Assembly (NCBI RefSeq): GCF_010365105.1
Contig: NZ_JAAFGZ010000016.1
Coordinates: 1 to 64,000, forward strand
DNA length: 64,000 nt
Source: Polaromonas sp.
GTDB lineage: Bacteria; Pseudomonadota; Gammaproteobacteria; Burkholderiales; Burkholderiaceae_C
Direction of reading: 5' to 3'
Shown: positions 7,907 through 19,215 of the stretch, in pieces
Layout: each line of letters opens with the position of its first letter
Position numbering within the stretch: position 1 is the stretch's first letter
Made by a program: the position numbers and the translations under genes
Notes under the pieces: model-generated
Seen by the model: only the letters and a program-made list of their open reading frames with translations
Told to the model about the DNA's origin: nothing
The model's database searches: none

Positions 7907-10054
7907 TCAGGCTTTCAGGTAATCGGCCTTGCCGCCCAGCCAGCGCAGCACATGCCGCTCTGCCAGTTCAGGATGCTGGTTCAGCATCAGCGGCGCCACC
8001 TCGCGCGCCCAGGCCAGCAGCGCAGCGTCGGTTTCCAGATCGGCAAACCGCAGCATCGCCGCCCCCGACTGGCGCGCCCCCAGGAATTCGCCCGGTCCGC
8101 GAATCTCCAGGTCGCGCCGGGCAATTTCAAAGCCGTCACCGGTTTCAACCATCGCCTTGAGCCGAGCCCGCGCCACCTCGCCCAGACGCGGCGCGTCGCC
8201 GGTCGAATACAGCAGAACGCAGGCCGAGGCCGCCGCGCCGCGCCCGACCCGGCCGCGTAGCTGATGCAACTGCGAAAGGCCAAAACGTTCGGCATGCTCG
8301 ATCACCATCAGCGACGCGTTCGGCACATCGACGCCGACCTCGATCACCGTGGTGCTGACCAGCACTGCCATCACGCCTTCGGTGAACAGGCTCATCACGG
8401 CTTTTTTCTCGGCCACCGGCATGCGCGAATGCAGCAGCCCGACCAGCACGTCGGGCAATGCCTCGCTGAGCGCCGCATGCGTCTGCGTGGCGTTGACCAG
8501 GTCCATGGACTCGCTTTCCTCGATCAGCGGGCAGACCCAGTAAATCTGCCGGCCTTCGGCAATCTGCGCCTGGATGCGCGCCACGACCTCATCGCGCCGG
8601 GCGTCGTTGACGACCTTGGTGACGATGGGCGTGCGGCCGGGCGGCAACTCGTCGAGCGTGGACACGTCGAGGTCGGCGTAGTAGCTCATCGCCAGCGTGC
8701 GCGGAATCGGCGTGGCGGTCATCATCAACAGGTGCGGCTCTTGCCCGCCCTCGGTCATCTTGCTGCGCAGGGCGAGACGCTGGGCCACGCCGAAGCGGTG
8801 CTGCTCGTCGATGATGGCCAGCGCCAGGTTCTTGAACACCACCTTGTCCTGGATCACCGCATGCGTGCCGACGACCAGCCCGGCCGCGCCGCTTTCAATC
8901 AGCGCCAGCATCTGCCGGCGCTCCTTGGGTTTCTGGCTGCCACTGAGCCGGGCGATGGTGATGCCCAGCGGTTCGAGCCAGCTGATCAGCTTGCTGAAAT
9001 GCTGCTCGGCCAAAATTTCGGTCGGCGCCATCAGCGCGCATTGCCAGCCGGCGTCGATGCAGCGGGCGGCCGCGAGCGCCGCCACCACGGTCTTGCCCGA
9101 ACCCACATCGCCTTGCAGCAGGCGGTGCATGGGAATGCGTTTTTTCAGGTCCACCTCGATTTCAAGGCCGACCCGCTGCTGCGCGTTGGTCAGGCGAAAC
9201 GGCAGACGCTCCAGTAACTGATCTTGCAGCGTGCAGTGGGTGCCGCGCATCACCGGGCCGTTCAGGGCCGGCGCGCGCATGGCAGCCCGTACGCGCCGGG
9301 CCTGCAGCTGGGAGATTTGCTGCGCCAGCAGTTCCTCAGCCTTCAGGCGCTGCCAGGCCGGATGGCTGCGGTCTTCCAGCGTCTGCAGTGCCACATCGGG
9401 CGTGGGATGATGCAAAAACTGTAGCGCCTCACGCAGACTGGACAAGCGCTGCGGCATATTTTGGCTCAAAAACGGCGCTGGAATGGTCTCACTGAGATCG
9501 GCACGGGCCAGCCCGCTGAGCACCGCCTTGCGCAGATACACCTGCGGCAAGCCGGCCGACGTCGGATAGACCGGCGTCAAGGCACCCGGCAGTTCACCAC
9601 CGGCCAGCTTGAAGTGCGGATGCATCATCTCGCGGCCCAGAAAGCCGCCGCGCAACTCGCCGCGTACCCGCACCCGGGCGCCTACGCTCAAGGTCTTCTG
9701 GTGCGACGGGTAGAAGTTGAGAAAACGCAGCACGCAGGTGTCGCTGCCGTCATCGACCGTGACCAGCAACTGGCGGCGCGAGCGGATCAATATTTCGCTG
9801 TGCACGACCTCGCCTTCAAACTGCACGACCTCGCCATCACGCGCATCCACGAGTCGCACGATGCGGGTCTCGTCCTCATAACGCAGAGGCAGGTGCAGCG
9901 CCAGGTCGATGTCGCGGCGCAGGCCGAGCTTTTCAAGGGCTTTTTGGGCCGGCGACTTGGCTTGGGTTTTGGGGGCAGGCTTGCCGGCCGCAGCGGCCGC
10001 AAGCGCGGCGGTTTTCAGGGCCTGTTCAGGGGCAGGAGCAGCCGGTTGCATCAT
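7907..10054 (-). CDS. recG: ATP-dependent DNA helicase RecG
   Basis: Helicase that reverses stalled replication forks and branch-migrates Holliday junctions. The 715-aa protein has an N-terminal wedge/OB region, Walker [13 protein letters not shown], the DEQHRFG motif II typical of Rec[12 protein letters not shown] (motif III) and QLRGRVGRG (motif VI). The first ~35 residues are an Ala/Pro/Lys-rich extension before the conserved [17 protein letters not shown] start. Two adjacent ATG codons (10054, 10051) are possible starts; neither has a Shine-Dalgarno sequence. Only 17 bp separate it from the divergent queA start. Confidence 0.96.
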   Translation of the reverse strand: MMQPAAPAPEQALKTAALAAAAAGKPAPKTQAKSPAQKALEKLGLRRDIDLALHLPLRYEDETRIVRLVDARDGEVVQFEGEVVHSEILIRSRRQLLVTVDDGSDTCVLRFLNFYPSHQKTLSVGARVRVRGELRGGFLGREMMHPHFKLAGGELPGALTPVYPTSAGLPQVYLRKAVLSGLARADLSETIPAPFLSQNMPQRLSSLREALQFLHHPTPDVALQTLEDRSHPAWQRLKAEELLAQQISQLQARRVRAAMRAPALNGPVMRGTHCTLQDQLLERLPFRLTNAQQRVGLEIEVDLKKRIPMHRLLQGDVGSGKTVVAALAAARCIDAGWQCALMAPTEILAEQHFSKLISWLEPLGITIARLSGSQKPKERRQMLALIESGAAGLVVGTHAVIQDKVVFKNLALAIIDEQHRFGVAQRLALRSKMTEGGQEPHLLMMTATPIPRTLAMSYYADLDVSTLDELPPGRTPIVTKVVNDARRDEVVARIQAQIAEGRQIYWVCPLIEESESMDLVNATQTHAALSEALPDVLVGLLHSRMPVAEKKAVMSLFTEGVMAVLVSTTVIEVGVDVPNASLMVIEHAERFGLSQLHQLRGRVGRGAAASACVLLYSTGDAPRLGEVARARLKAMVETGDGFEIARRDLEIRGPGEFLGARQSGAAMLRFADLETDAALLAWAREVAPLMLNQHPELAERHVLRWLGGKADYLKA

Positions 10055-10071
10055 GGGACAATTGTGCCTTC

Positions 10072-11145
10072 ATGAAGAAGAATTTCAGCCTCAGTGACTT
10101 TGATTTCACACTCCCCGACGAATTAATTGCCCAGCACCCCGCTGCCGAGCGCAGCGCGTCGCGCCTGCTCGACGGCCGGGGCGGCACCACGGCCGACCGG
10201 CGCTTTGCGGACCTGCCCGGGTTGCTGCTGCCCGGCGACCTGCTGGTGTTCAACGATACCAAGGTCGTCAAGGCGCGGCTGTTTGGCCAGAAGGCCAGCG
10301 GCGGCAAGCTCGAATTGCTGATCGAGCGAGTGCTGTCACCGCATGCCGACGCGGGCCATGAAGTCGCCGCGCACATGAAGGTCAGCAAAAAGCCCCTGCC
10401 CGGCGCGGTGCTGCAGATGGAGGGCGGCTTCACCGCCACGCTGCTGGGCCGCTGGCCCGAGGCGCACGGGCCGCTGTACCGCTTCCGGCTCAGCAGCGAT
10501 CCGTATGCGCTGATGGCCCAATTCGGCCATGTGCCGCTGCCGCCCTACATCAACCACACCGATTCGGCGGACGACGAACAGCGTTACCAGACCGTATTCG
10601 CCAAAAATCCCGGCGCCGTGGCCGCGCCGACCGCCGCGCTGCATTTCGACAAGGCCATGCTGGACAAGCTGGAAGCGCACGGCATTGCCCGCGCCAGCGT
10701 CACGCTGCATGTAGGCGCAGGCACCTTCCAGCCGGTCAAGGCCGAGCAGATCGCCGACCACGTCATGCATTTCGAGCGCTTTGAGGTGCCGCCCGCCACG
10801 CACGAGGCGATTGCCGCCTGCAAGGCGCGCGGCGGGCGCGTGGTGGCGGTGGGCACGACGACGGTGCGGGCGCTGGAGTCGGCCGCCAGGTTCGGCCCCG
10901 CTTGTGATGACACCAACATCTTTATCACACCCGGCTTTGAGTTCCAGGTGGTCGATGTGCTGCTGACCAATTTCCACCTGCCCAAAAGCACGCTGATGAT
11001 GCTGGTCAGCGCCTTCTCGGGTTATGAACACATCATGGCGCTCTACCGCCACGCCATTGAACAGCGCTACCGCTTCTTCAGCTATGGCGACGCCATGCTG
11101 CTTGATCGATACATTACAGGTAAAGCGCTAGAATCATCGACATGA
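10072..11145 (+). CDS. queA: tRNA preQ1(34) S-adenosylmethionine ribosyltransferase-isomerase
   Basis: Transfers and isomerises the ribosyl part of S-adenosylmethionine onto preQ1 in tRNA, making epoxyqueuosine at the wobble position of GUN anticodons. The 357-aa length is normal, and the segments [33 protein letters not shown] and [11 protein letters not shown] are family hallmarks. It opens a tightly coupled run: its stop codon overlaps the start of the antitoxin gene (ATGA), which overlaps the toxin gene, which overlaps tgt, the other queuosine enzyme. No Shine-Dalgarno is visible before its ATG. Confidence 0.97.
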   Translation: MKKNFSLSDFDFTLPDELIAQHPAAERSASRLLDGRGGTTADRRFADLPGLLLPGDLLVFNDTKVVKARLFGQKASGGKLELLIERVLSPHADAGHEVAAHMKVSKKPLPGAVLQMEGGFTATLLGRWPEAHGPLYRFRLSSDPYALMAQFGHVPLPPYINHTDSADDEQRYQTVFAKNPGAVAAPTAALHFDKAMLDKLEAHGIARASVTLHVGAGTFQPVKAEQIADHVMHFERFEVPPATHEAIAACKARGGRVVAVGTTTVRALESAARFGPACDDTNIFITPGFEFQVVDVLLTNFHLPKSTLMMLVSAFSGYEHIMALYRHAIEQRYRFFSYGDAMLLDRYITGKALESST

Positions 11146-11362
11146 AACCCGCAAGCAACATCGTGACGCTGTCCAGCAAATACCAGGTGGTCATTCCCAG
11201 CGCGATACGCGAGCGCCTGGACCTCAAGCCAGGCGCGCAGCTGACCTGGATTGAATTTGACGGTGCGGCGCATCTGGTGCCGCTCAAACCCGTCAGCGCC
11301 TACCGGGGCATGGCGCGCGCCTTGAAAGACAGCGACATTCCCTGCGAGCCTGATCGCCTCTG

Positions 11363-11363
<1 letters not shown>
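11142..11363 (+). CDS. vapB: AbrB/MazE-fold antitoxin of a VapBC-type pair
   Basis: A 73-aa protein with a swapped-hairpin SpoVT-AbrB DNA-binding domain in its first ~45 residues ([25 protein letters not shown]). The C-terminal tail ([20 protein letters not shown]) is the usual place for toxin binding. It should neutralise the PIN-domain toxin encoded next and may repress transcription as part of the complex. Its ATG overlaps the queA stop by four bases and its TGA overlaps the toxin ATG by one base, so translation is probably coupled to queA. Family naming of such antitoxins varies; the fold is clear. Confidence 0.85.
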
Positions 11364-12885
<1,522 letters not shown>

Positions 12886-12888
12886 GCC

Positions 12889-14115
12889 GTGAACATCGAC
12901 CTGCAGCGCTTCATCGACCGCTGGGCCGGCATTCCGCTGTGTGCGGCCGTCTCGGCGGTGGATGCAGTCATGCGCCGCCTCCGGCCCGCGCCAGCCACTG
13001 CCAGGCCGCCGCGCGCCATCGTGGTGATCTTGCTGTCCGAAATGGGCAGTCTGGTGCTGGCCAACGACATGTTTGCGCGGCTGAAGGCGCGCTACCCCGA
13101 TGCGCCGCTGCATGCGCTGCTGTTCCGCAAGAACCGCGAAATCCTCGACCTGATGCAGGTCATGGACCCGGCGAACGTGCACACGGTCGATGACAGTTCA
13201 TTGACTTCCCTGCTGTCCAGCCTGGCGAAAGCGATTGGCGAGTTGCGCCGCGCGAATGTGGATGTGGCGATTGACTGCGAACTGTTTTCGCGCATCAGCA
13301 GCCTGCTGTCGTATGCCAGTGGGGCGGCCGTGCGGGTGGGGTTTCACCGGCATACGCAGGAAGGTCTTTACCGGGGTTCGCACATCAACCGGCCGGTGCC
13401 TTACAACCCTTACCACCACATCAGCGCGCAGTTCCTGACGCTGGCGCGGGCGATTGACTCGACCTCCGTGCCCAAGTCCAAACTGGCCGTCATGGCCAGC
13501 CCCAGGCCGCCGCCGCAGGTGCAGCTGGAAAGCACGCTGATCCAGGGCATTCAAACCCGGCTGGCGCAGGATTTTCCGGCCATCGCCGGCAAGCCGCTGG
13601 TGCTGGTCTATCCGGGCGGCGGCATTTTGCCGATTCGCGCCTGGCCGCTGGCGTCGTACACCGCGTTGTGCGAAGGCCTGGTGGCCGACGGCTGCGCCGT
13701 GGCGGTGATTGGCCTGAAGGACGACCAGGCGCTGGCGCGGCAGCTGGTGGCCAATGTGCAGGCGTCTTTTCCGCAAAGCCCGGTGATCGACCTGACCGGC
13801 TACACGCGCTCGATTTCCGAGCTGCTGGCGCTGTTCCATGTGGCGCGGCTGCTGGTCACCAACGATGGCGGCCCCGGCCAGTTCGCGGCGCTGACACCGA
13901 TCTGGACGTTGATGCTGTTTGGCCCCGAAACGCCAGGCCTTTACGCCCCGCTCACGCCTCACTGTTACTCCTTTTACAGCCAGTGGCCGTGCTCGCCCTG
14001 CCTGACGGCCTATAACCACCGCACGTCCTATTGCGACGGCGACAACCAGTGCCTGAAGGTGATAGCACCCGCCGCCGTGCTGGCCAAGGCGCGCGAATGC
14101 CTGGCGAACCCCTGA
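12889..14115 (+). CDS. Glycosyltransferase family 9 (heptosyltransferase-like)
   Basis: A 408-aa GT-B fold glycosyltransferase related to lipopolysaccharide heptosyltransferases. Visible features are an N-terminal domain starting after about residue 40 (AIVVILLSEMGSLVLAND), the central VYPGGGILPIRAWPLASY segment, and the nucleotide-sugar site LVTNDGGPGQFAALT. A Cys cluster near the C-terminus (WPCSPCL and later CDGDNQC) is unusual for classical WaaC/WaaF. It starts with GTG three bases after tgt and is followed closely by gtrA-like and ArnT-like genes, which suggests surface glycan modification. The acceptor and sugar are unknown. Confidence 0.8.
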   Translation: MNIDLQRFIDRWAGIPLCAAVSAVDAVMRRLRPAPATARPPRAIVVILLSEMGSLVLANDMFARLKARYPDAPLHALLFRKNREILDLMQVMDPANVHTVDDSSLTSLLSSLAKAIGELRRANVDVAIDCELFSRISSLLSYASGAAVRVGFHRHTQEGLYRGSHINRPVPYNPYHHISAQFLTLARAIDSTSVPKSKLAVMASPRPPPQVQLESTLIQGIQTRLAQDFPAIAGKPLVLVYPGGGILPIRAWPLASYTALCEGLVADGCAVAVIGLKDDQALARQLVANVQASFPQSPVIDLTGYTRSISELLALFHVARLLVTNDGGPGQFAALTPIWTLMLFGPETPGLYAPLTPHCYSFYSQWPCSPCLTAYNHRTSYCDGDNQCLKVIAPAAVLAKARECLANP

Positions 14116-14128
14116 AAAACACGACCCG

Positions 14129-14614
14129 ATGTCAAGACTGAGAACCTTTGCCGAAACGCTGGTCCGCCTGCTGCCGCCGCGTTTCCAGTTGATGCTGCGC
14201 TGGCGCTTCATCAAGTTCGGCATGGTCGGCGGCAGCGGCACGGTCATCAACATCGTCGTGCTTTACCTGGCGCAGGAACATGTGCTCAAGGGCATTGCCG
14301 ACTTTCACACACGGCTGAACTATTCGATTGCGCTGGCCATCACCGTCGCCACCATCAGCAATTTCTACTGGAACCGGCGCCTGACCTGGCGCGACCGCAC
14401 GCGCAGCACGCCCCAGCCGGCGCTGCGGCTGTTCGCCAAGTACGTGATGGCGGCCGCCCTGTCCATCCTCATCCAGTCGCTGCTGACCAAGTGGCTGGCG
14501 CTGTACCTGCACTACCTCTTCGCCAACGTGATTGCCATCGTGCTGGCCAGCGTGGTCAATTTCGTCGCCAACGACAAGCTGACGTTCCGCCGGCACCGCA
14601 AGGCCGCGCCTTAA
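14129..14614 (+). CDS. GtrA-family membrane protein
   Basis: A 161-aa protein with four predicted membrane helices (around residues 27-48, 66-86, 105-125 and 130-150). The motifs FIKFGMVGGSGTVIN at the first helix and FYWNRRLTW between helices 2 and 3, and VNFVANDKLTFRR at the end, are characteristic of GtrA proteins, which are thought to flip or present polyprenyl-linked sugars for glycosyltransferases. It lies 13 bp after the GT9 gene and 12 bp before the ArnT-like gene, a fitting arrangement for a lipid-linked sugar transfer system. Confidence 0.85.
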   Translation: MSRLRTFAETLVRLLPPRFQLMLRWRFIKFGMVGGSGTVINIVVLYLAQEHVLKGIADFHTRLNYSIALAITVATISNFYWNRRLTWRDRTRSTPQPALRLFAKYVMAAALSILIQSLLTKWLALYLHYLFANVIAIVLASVVNFVANDKLTFRRHRKAAP

Positions 14615-14626
14615 TTTCTGACGCCC

Positions 14627-16417
14627 ATGACGAGCCCTGATCAAACGCAAGCACCCGCCCGACACCCGGGCTTTCCGATCCACCGTGTCTGGATCGGCCT
14701 GGCATTGCTGGTGGCGCTGGCCTACCTGTTCGGCCTGGGCGGCGACCACATTCCGCGCAACGGCGACGAACTGGTGTATGCCAACATCGCGCGCCTGACC
14801 GCCGCCAGCGGCCACTGGCTGCCACTGCAAAGCGCCTGGGACTTCATGCGCAACACCAAGCCGCCGCTGCTGTTCTGGCAGGCCATGGTGGCCGGCGGCT
14901 GGGGCGATCACTGGACGCTGCTCAACCTGCGCCTGCCCAGCGTGGCCTACACCTGGGGCATCACGCTGATGGTGGCGCTGCTGACCTGGAAGACGACTCG
15001 CAACGCCGACACCGCCAACACCGCGGTCACGGCCGTGCAGCGCAGCCGCCACGCGCTGAGCATGGGCGCCATTGCCGCGCTCGTTTACCTGTCGTTCTTC
15101 ACCACCTACCGCTACGGCCGGCCGTTCCTGACCAGCGCGCCCGAAACCTTCTGGCTGTTCGGCGTGTTCTTTGCCCTGGCCTGGTCGCCCGCCAGGCTGC
15201 TGGCCTCAGCTTGGGCGTTTCCGCTGCTGGCCGGCATCGCGGTCGGCATCGGCTGCCTGTACAAGTCCTTCGTGATGGTGGTGCCGGTCGGATTCGGGCT
15301 GGCGCTGTGCTACCAGGCGGTGGGCGCGCGCGCCCTGCCGTGGCAGATTTTCCGGCCCGGCATTCTCAAGGACGGCGTCAAGGTCGCGGTGATTTGCGCG
15401 CTGGGGCTGGGAATTTTCGGCCTGTGGTTTGCCCTCGACCCGTTGCCGGGCGAGGTCTGGCGCGAGTTTGTCGTCGGCGAGAACGCCGGCAAGATGAACT
15501 CGTCCAAAGGCTACCTCAAGAGCGCTTTCGGCGGCGGCGGGATTCTGGTGATCCTGACCGGCTACTTCTCCAACGCCCTGTTTTTGCTGCCGCTGTCGGT
15601 CGGCTGCTTTGTGGCCGCCTGGCGCAGCTACCGGCAACGCCGGGGCACGGCACAAACCATCAGCGATGCCGAAAAAATCATGTGGCTCTGGCTGCTGGCG
15701 CTGGCGCTGGTTTTCATGCTGCCGACCCAGCGCTCGACGCGCTACCTGATTCCGGCCATGCCGGCGCTGGCCATCGTGATGGCGCTGTACTGGCAACGCA
15801 TAGGCCGCATCTGGTTCAGCCTGACGCTGGCGGTCTGCATGATTGGCCTGCTGGCGATGGGCCTGATCGGCTACGGCGCGGTGCGGGCGACGCAGGACCC
15901 GTGGATCCTGTCGCCGCTGTTCTGGGTGTTCGTCTCTGGCGCTGCGCTGGCCTGCGGGGCCGGCATCGTCAAGAAAAACTGGACCCGCCCGCTGGCCGCC
16001 TTGTCAGCCTTCAGCGTGCTGTTCGCGCTGGCCTGGGTGACGAATCCCTTCAATGGAGAACTGGGACGTTTCAAGCCTGAAACCAATGCCCTGCTGAAGG
16101 GCCAGACCGTGCAGGTGCCGAGCAATTTCAACGGCCATTTCGAGCGCTACGAATTCATCATTCCGGGGGCGAAGATCGTCGAGTATTTCGCCGCCCAGCC
16201 GGTCGATTACGCCGATGTCGAAGGCCTGTTCAAGAACAGCCGCTACGTGCTGGTGCAGCGGCGCATCGGGCAGGCGCCCTGCACCGCCTGCCGCATCATT
16301 GACGAGCGCTGGGACCTGCGCTCGCGCCAGGACGAAAACGACGGCTTCATGGCAGCGCTGAAAACGCCCGAAACCTACTGGTACGCCAGGGAATACCTGG
16401 TCGAGCCGCTGCCCTGA
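14627..16417 (+). CDS. Membrane glycosyltransferase, PMT/ArnT family
   Basis: A 596-aa GT-C fold protein with about 11-12 hydrophobic segments. Near the N-terminus the acidic loop motif GDELVYANIARL (equivalent to the DE motif of ArnT/PMT enzymes) follows the first helix, and RYGRPFLTSAPETFWLFG and PTQRSTRYLIPAMPALA match later family regions. Such enzymes use polyprenyl-phosphate sugars to glycosylate lipid A or other periplasmic acceptors. The neighbouring gtrA-like gene supports a lipid-linked donor. It ends the run that begins with queA; a 50-bp gap separates it from the next gene. The actual sugar and acceptor cannot be told from sequence. Confidence 0.82.
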   Translation: MTSPDQTQAPARHPGFPIHRVWIGLALLVALAYLFGLGGDHIPRNGDELVYANIARLTAASGHWLPLQSAWDFMRNTKPPLLFWQAMVAGGWGDHWTLLNLRLPSVAYTWGITLMVALLTWKTTRNADTANTAVTAVQRSRHALSMGAIAALVYLSFFTTYRYGRPFLTSAPETFWLFGVFFALAWSPARLLASAWAFPLLAGIAVGIGCLYKSFVMVVPVGFGLALCYQAVGARALPWQIFRPGILKDGVKVAVICALGLGIFGLWFALDPLPGEVWREFVVGENAGKMNSSKGYLKSAFGGGGILVILTGYFSNALFLLPLSVGCFVAAWRSYRQRRGTAQTISDAEKIMWLWLLALALVFMLPTQRSTRYLIPAMPALAIVMALYWQRIGRIWFSLTLAVCMIGLLAMGLIGYGAVRATQDPWILSPLFWVFVSGAALACGAGIVKKNWTRPLAALSAFSVLFALAWVTNPFNGELGRFKPETNALLKGQTVQVPSNFNGHFERYEFIIPGAKIVEYFAAQPVDYADVEGLFKNSRYVLVQRRIGQAPCTACRIIDERWDLRSRQDENDGFMAALKTPETYWYAREYLVEPLP

Positions 16418-16467
16418 GGCTTCGTCGCTGGAACGGTCACTTTTCATCATCCTCAAGGAGTCAAGCC

Positions 16468-17469
16468 ATGCATTACCGCCGTCTCGGAACCAGCAACCTG
16501 AAGGTGTCCACCCTGTGCCTGGGCACGATGATGTTCGGACAGCAAACCCCGTTTGAGGAAGCGGCGAACATCATGGCGTCGGCCAAAGCGCACGGCATCA
16601 ACTTCATCGACACCGCCGACGTGTACAACCACGGCCAGTCGGAGCGCGATGTCGGCCAGTGGCTCAAGGGCCAGCGCGACCACTGGGTGCTGGCCAGCAA
16701 GCTGGGCAATGCGGTGAGCGATACGCCCAATGAAAGCCACTATTCGCGCCGTTGGCTGATGCAGGAAACCGACGCCATCCTGGCTCGGCTGCAAACCGAC
16801 TACCTCGATATTCTTTACCTGCACCGCGACTTCCATGACGAGAACCTGGACGAAGCGGTGCGTGCGCTCGGCGACCTGATCCGCGCGGGCAAGATCCGCA
16901 GCTTTGGCCTGTCGAACTTTCGCGGCTGGCGCATTGCCGAGGTATTTCGCCTGTGCGAAAAAGCCGGCGTTCCGCCGCCCGTGGTCTGCCAGCCCTACTA
17001 CAACCTGCTCAACCGGGGGCCGGAAGTGGAAATCCTGCCGGCCTGCGGCCACTACGGACTGGGCGTGGTGCCCTACAGCCCGCTGGCGCGCGGCGTACTG
17101 ACCGGCAAATACCCGCCCGGCCAGCCGCCCGCCGAAGGCACCCGCGCCGGCAGCGGCGACAAGCGCATCCTGGAAACCGAGTTCCGGGAAGAATCGCTGG
17201 TGATTGCCCAGCAGATCAAGGCACGCTGCGAAGCCAAAGGCTGGGTGCCCGGACAGTTTGCGGCCGCCTGGGTGCTGGCCAACCCGCTGGTCACCTCGGT
17301 CATCGTCGGCCCGCGCACGCTGGCGCACCTGGAAGATGTGTACGGCGCGCTGGACCTGGTGCTTGACGGCGAAGATGAAGCCTTCATCAACGGCCTGGTG
17401 GTGCCTGGCCATGCGTCCACGCCGGGGTTCAATGACCCAAGCTATCCGTTTTTCGGCCGGCCTGTTTGA
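16468..17469 (+). CDS. Aldo/keto reductase
   Basis: A 333-aa NADPH-dependent oxidoreductase of the AKR superfamily with a (beta/alpha)8 barrel. The catalytic tetrad can be placed: Asp in FIDTADVYNHG, Tyr in the same segment, Lys in WVLASKLGN, and His in LYLHRDF. The C-terminal VTSVIVGPRTLAHLED segment binds the cofactor phosphate. AAGGAG lies at a good distance before the ATG. The substrate is unknown; close relatives act on aldehydes or quinones. Confidence 0.92.
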   Translation: MHYRRLGTSNLKVSTLCLGTMMFGQQTPFEEAANIMASAKAHGINFIDTADVYNHGQSERDVGQWLKGQRDHWVLASKLGNAVSDTPNESHYSRRWLMQETDAILARLQTDYLDILYLHRDFHDENLDEAVRALGDLIRAGKIRSFGLSNFRGWRIAEVFRLCEKAGVPPPVVCQPYYNLLNRGPEVEILPACGHYGLGVVPYSPLARGVLTGKYPPGQPPAEGTRAGSGDKRILETEFREESLVIAQQIKARCEAKGWVPGQFAAAWVLANPLVTSVIVGPRTLAHLEDVYGALDLVLDGEDEAFINGLVVPGHASTPGFNDPSYPFFGRPV

Positions 17470-17499
17470 GCAAACCGCGTCAGAAGGCCAAAGTAATTC

Positions 17500-17516
17500 A
17501 CTATCAAATAAATAGC
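17500..17516. repeat. GCTAT-N7-ATAGC dyad, one mismatch
   Basis: ACTAT - CAAATAA - ATAGC, 31 bp after the aldo/keto reductase stop codon, between two convergent genes. Confidence 0.7.
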
Positions 17517-17575
17517 TTTGAGCGCTCGTCAGCTATGCGGAAATGGCCTTTTTGGCTCAAAATCCTGGCAACTAC

Positions 17576-18694
17576 TCAGCTTGTCGAATGCGGCTTGCTT
17601 GCGCCCTCTGCATCTGGGTGAGGGCTTCCCGATGGCGATTTTTGCGGCAACGCCTGCGCCCGCTGACCCGTTGCGCCGCAGGCATGGCAAAACTTGGCAA
17701 AGGCGCTCTTGCGGGTGTTGCAGGCCGGGCAGTGGTCGAACAGGCCGATGCCGCAATGCGGGCAAAAATCAATTTCCGGATTTTTCAGGTCCACCGGGCG
17801 CTCGCAGCCGGGACACACGCCCTTGGACAGCCGCGTCAGCGCGGTGTCGTAACTCAGTTCCTCGCGACGCTGCGCATCGGGCAGCTGCTCGGCCAGCTTT
17901 TGCCTTTCCAGATAGCGGTTCAGCGCAACAATGGCCTGCCGGCCAACCGCCACTGTGACCACGATGCCGACGATATAGCGAACATAGCCGCCGTAGCTCG
18001 GCAAATAAGGCACCAGTTCGACGAAAAAGGCGAACAGCGCAAAGAGGATGAAACCCCAGACAAACGGCCAGTAAGTGCTCTGGCGTTTTTTGGCAAACAG
18101 CCAGCCGGCCACCACCAGCAGCGGCAACGTCAACGCCAGCCGGTACAAGAACACCCGCAGCTCGATGCGGCGGTATTCCGCATCCAGCAGCTGCTGCGCT
18201 GCCTGTTCCATTTCAGCCAGCTTGCGCCGTTCACGCGTGGTGCTTTGACGCGCATCAAGCGCTGCCTGTTGCTGCGCTTCAATGGCCACACCGGCTGCGC
18301 GTTCCTTGGCTTTCAGTCCGTCCAGCGCACGCGTGCGGGCGACCAGTTCCGGATCTTGTTCTGACAATTGCGTGGCGCGGCGGGTGGCCAGCCAGTTGTT
18401 GAAGGTTTCGCGGGCAGCTGCCGAATCGGCCTGAGCCGTGCTGCGCTTAAGCTGTGCCTGCTCTAGCGCCGCATCGGCGTCTTCCTCGGCACGCTCGGTC
18501 GTTTTGATGCTGATGCGCAGTGCCTCGGCGGCGGCGCTGTCCATGAAATCGTCGACGGTACGCTGCTGCTCCACCTGAGGCAGGTCGCCGACCAGCGTGC
18601 CGCCCAGGCCGATCAGGAAGCTGGCGAACACCAGCGCCACCAGCCACAGGCCGCGCTGCATCCATTTCTCGGTCAATCGCAGGGTTTTACTCAT
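17576..18694 (-). CDS. Membrane protein with coiled coil and C-terminal zinc ribbons
   Basis: A 372-aa protein I cannot assign to a named family. The N-terminus has one hydrophobic segment (LWLVALVFASFLIGLGG), followed by a long Ala/Glu/Arg-rich helical part (about residues 45-175) that looks like a coiled coil. Three more hydrophobic segments come next, then a cytoplasmic tail with pairs of Cys spaced as zinc ribbons (CPGCERP, CPHCGIG, CPACNT, CHACG). I prefer the ATG at 18694 (MSKTLRLTEKW) over an upstream one at 18745, because the decayed copy of this gene at 24487-24602 is similar up to about this point. Function unknown; zinc-ribbon tails often mediate protein contacts. Confidence 0.75.
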   Translation of the reverse strand: MSKTLRLTEKWMQRGLWLVALVFASFLIGLGGTLVGDLPQVEQQRTVDDFMDSAAAEALRISIKTTERAEEDADAALEQAQLKRSTAQADSAAARETFNNWLATRRATQLSEQDPELVARTRALDGLKAKERAAGVAIEAQQQAALDARQSTTRERRKLAEMEQAAQQLLDAEYRRIELRVFLYRLALTLPLLVVAGWLFAKKRQSTYWPFVWGFILFALFAFFVELVPYLPSYGGYVRYIVGIVVTVAVGRQAIVALNRYLERQKLAEQLPDAQRREELSYDTALTRLSKGVCPGCERPVDLKNPEIDFCPHCGIGLFDHCPACNTRKSAFAKFCHACGATGQRAQALPQKSPSGSPHPDAEGASKPHSTS

Positions 18695-18811
18695 GAGAAA
18701 TTTGTTTCTTGCTTGTTTTGAAAGTGACTGGTGCCGAACAGCCAACAGGCCATCCAGTCATGAAATTTATGACGAAATCAGACTTTCGCGCTTAATCAGC
18801 GTGCATTTTTA

Positions 18812-18828
18812 ACTATCAATAATGTAGC
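18812..18828. repeat. Degenerate GCTAT-N7-ATAGC dyad
   Basis: ACTAT - CAATAAT - GTAGC: one mismatch in each arm, correct 7-bp spacing, A/T-rich centre. Confidence 0.5.
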
Positions 18829-19023
18829 AGCCGGATTCAGGCATTCAGCAGTGTTCTGGCCTGTGTTGCTGCAAGCACCAAGCCCACGTTCAGCCTCGAC
18901 CGGCGGAATACGCCGAGCCTGCACCATGGTCATGCGCTGGCGACCTGGTCAGGCACAACAGGCGTGGAGTTGATACCGCTGTATGCGGCGCAAGGCTCTT
19001 TTCTCCCGGACGATTGGGCTATC

Positions 19024-19113
19024 AAGAAGTCGAACAAGTTTTGTCCCGAGGCGCGTGGGCGCGCAGTGCGCATGGTTGCAGCGGCTGGAGAAACTCGAGC
19101 CCAAGATCCATGA
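19024..19113 (+). pseudogene. Remnant of an IS3-family transposase OrfA N-terminus
   Basis: Reading from 19024 gives KKSNKFCPEARGRAVRMV and then, after about ten more codons, a stop at 19111-19113. The FCPEARGRAVRMV stretch matches the typical start of IS3-family OrfA helix-turn-helix proteins (KFSPEVRERAVRMV type). Nothing of the later OrfA or OrfB is present and no inverted repeats were found, so this is a small relic. Confidence 0.5.
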
Positions 19114-19215
19114 ATTGCGACGGGCCATGAAATCTTCAAGCTGTCCTGACAGCTATGCGCATGCCATGACTGGCGACGCGGCACCCATGCTGCCCACAAA
19201 ATACCGGCTGTTGGC

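Larger units (their letters stand above)
18695..19215. other. Gene-poor region with a transposase remnant
   Basis: About 520 bp between the zinc-ribbon gene and the end of uvrA2. It holds a degenerate 17-bp dyad at 18812-18828 and a short IS3-type transposase remnant at 19024-19113. No intact gene is seen. Confidence 0.65.

Noticed and set aside
8264-9217. 317-codon plus-strand frame inside recG
   Set aside because: Antisense of a well-conserved helicase core.
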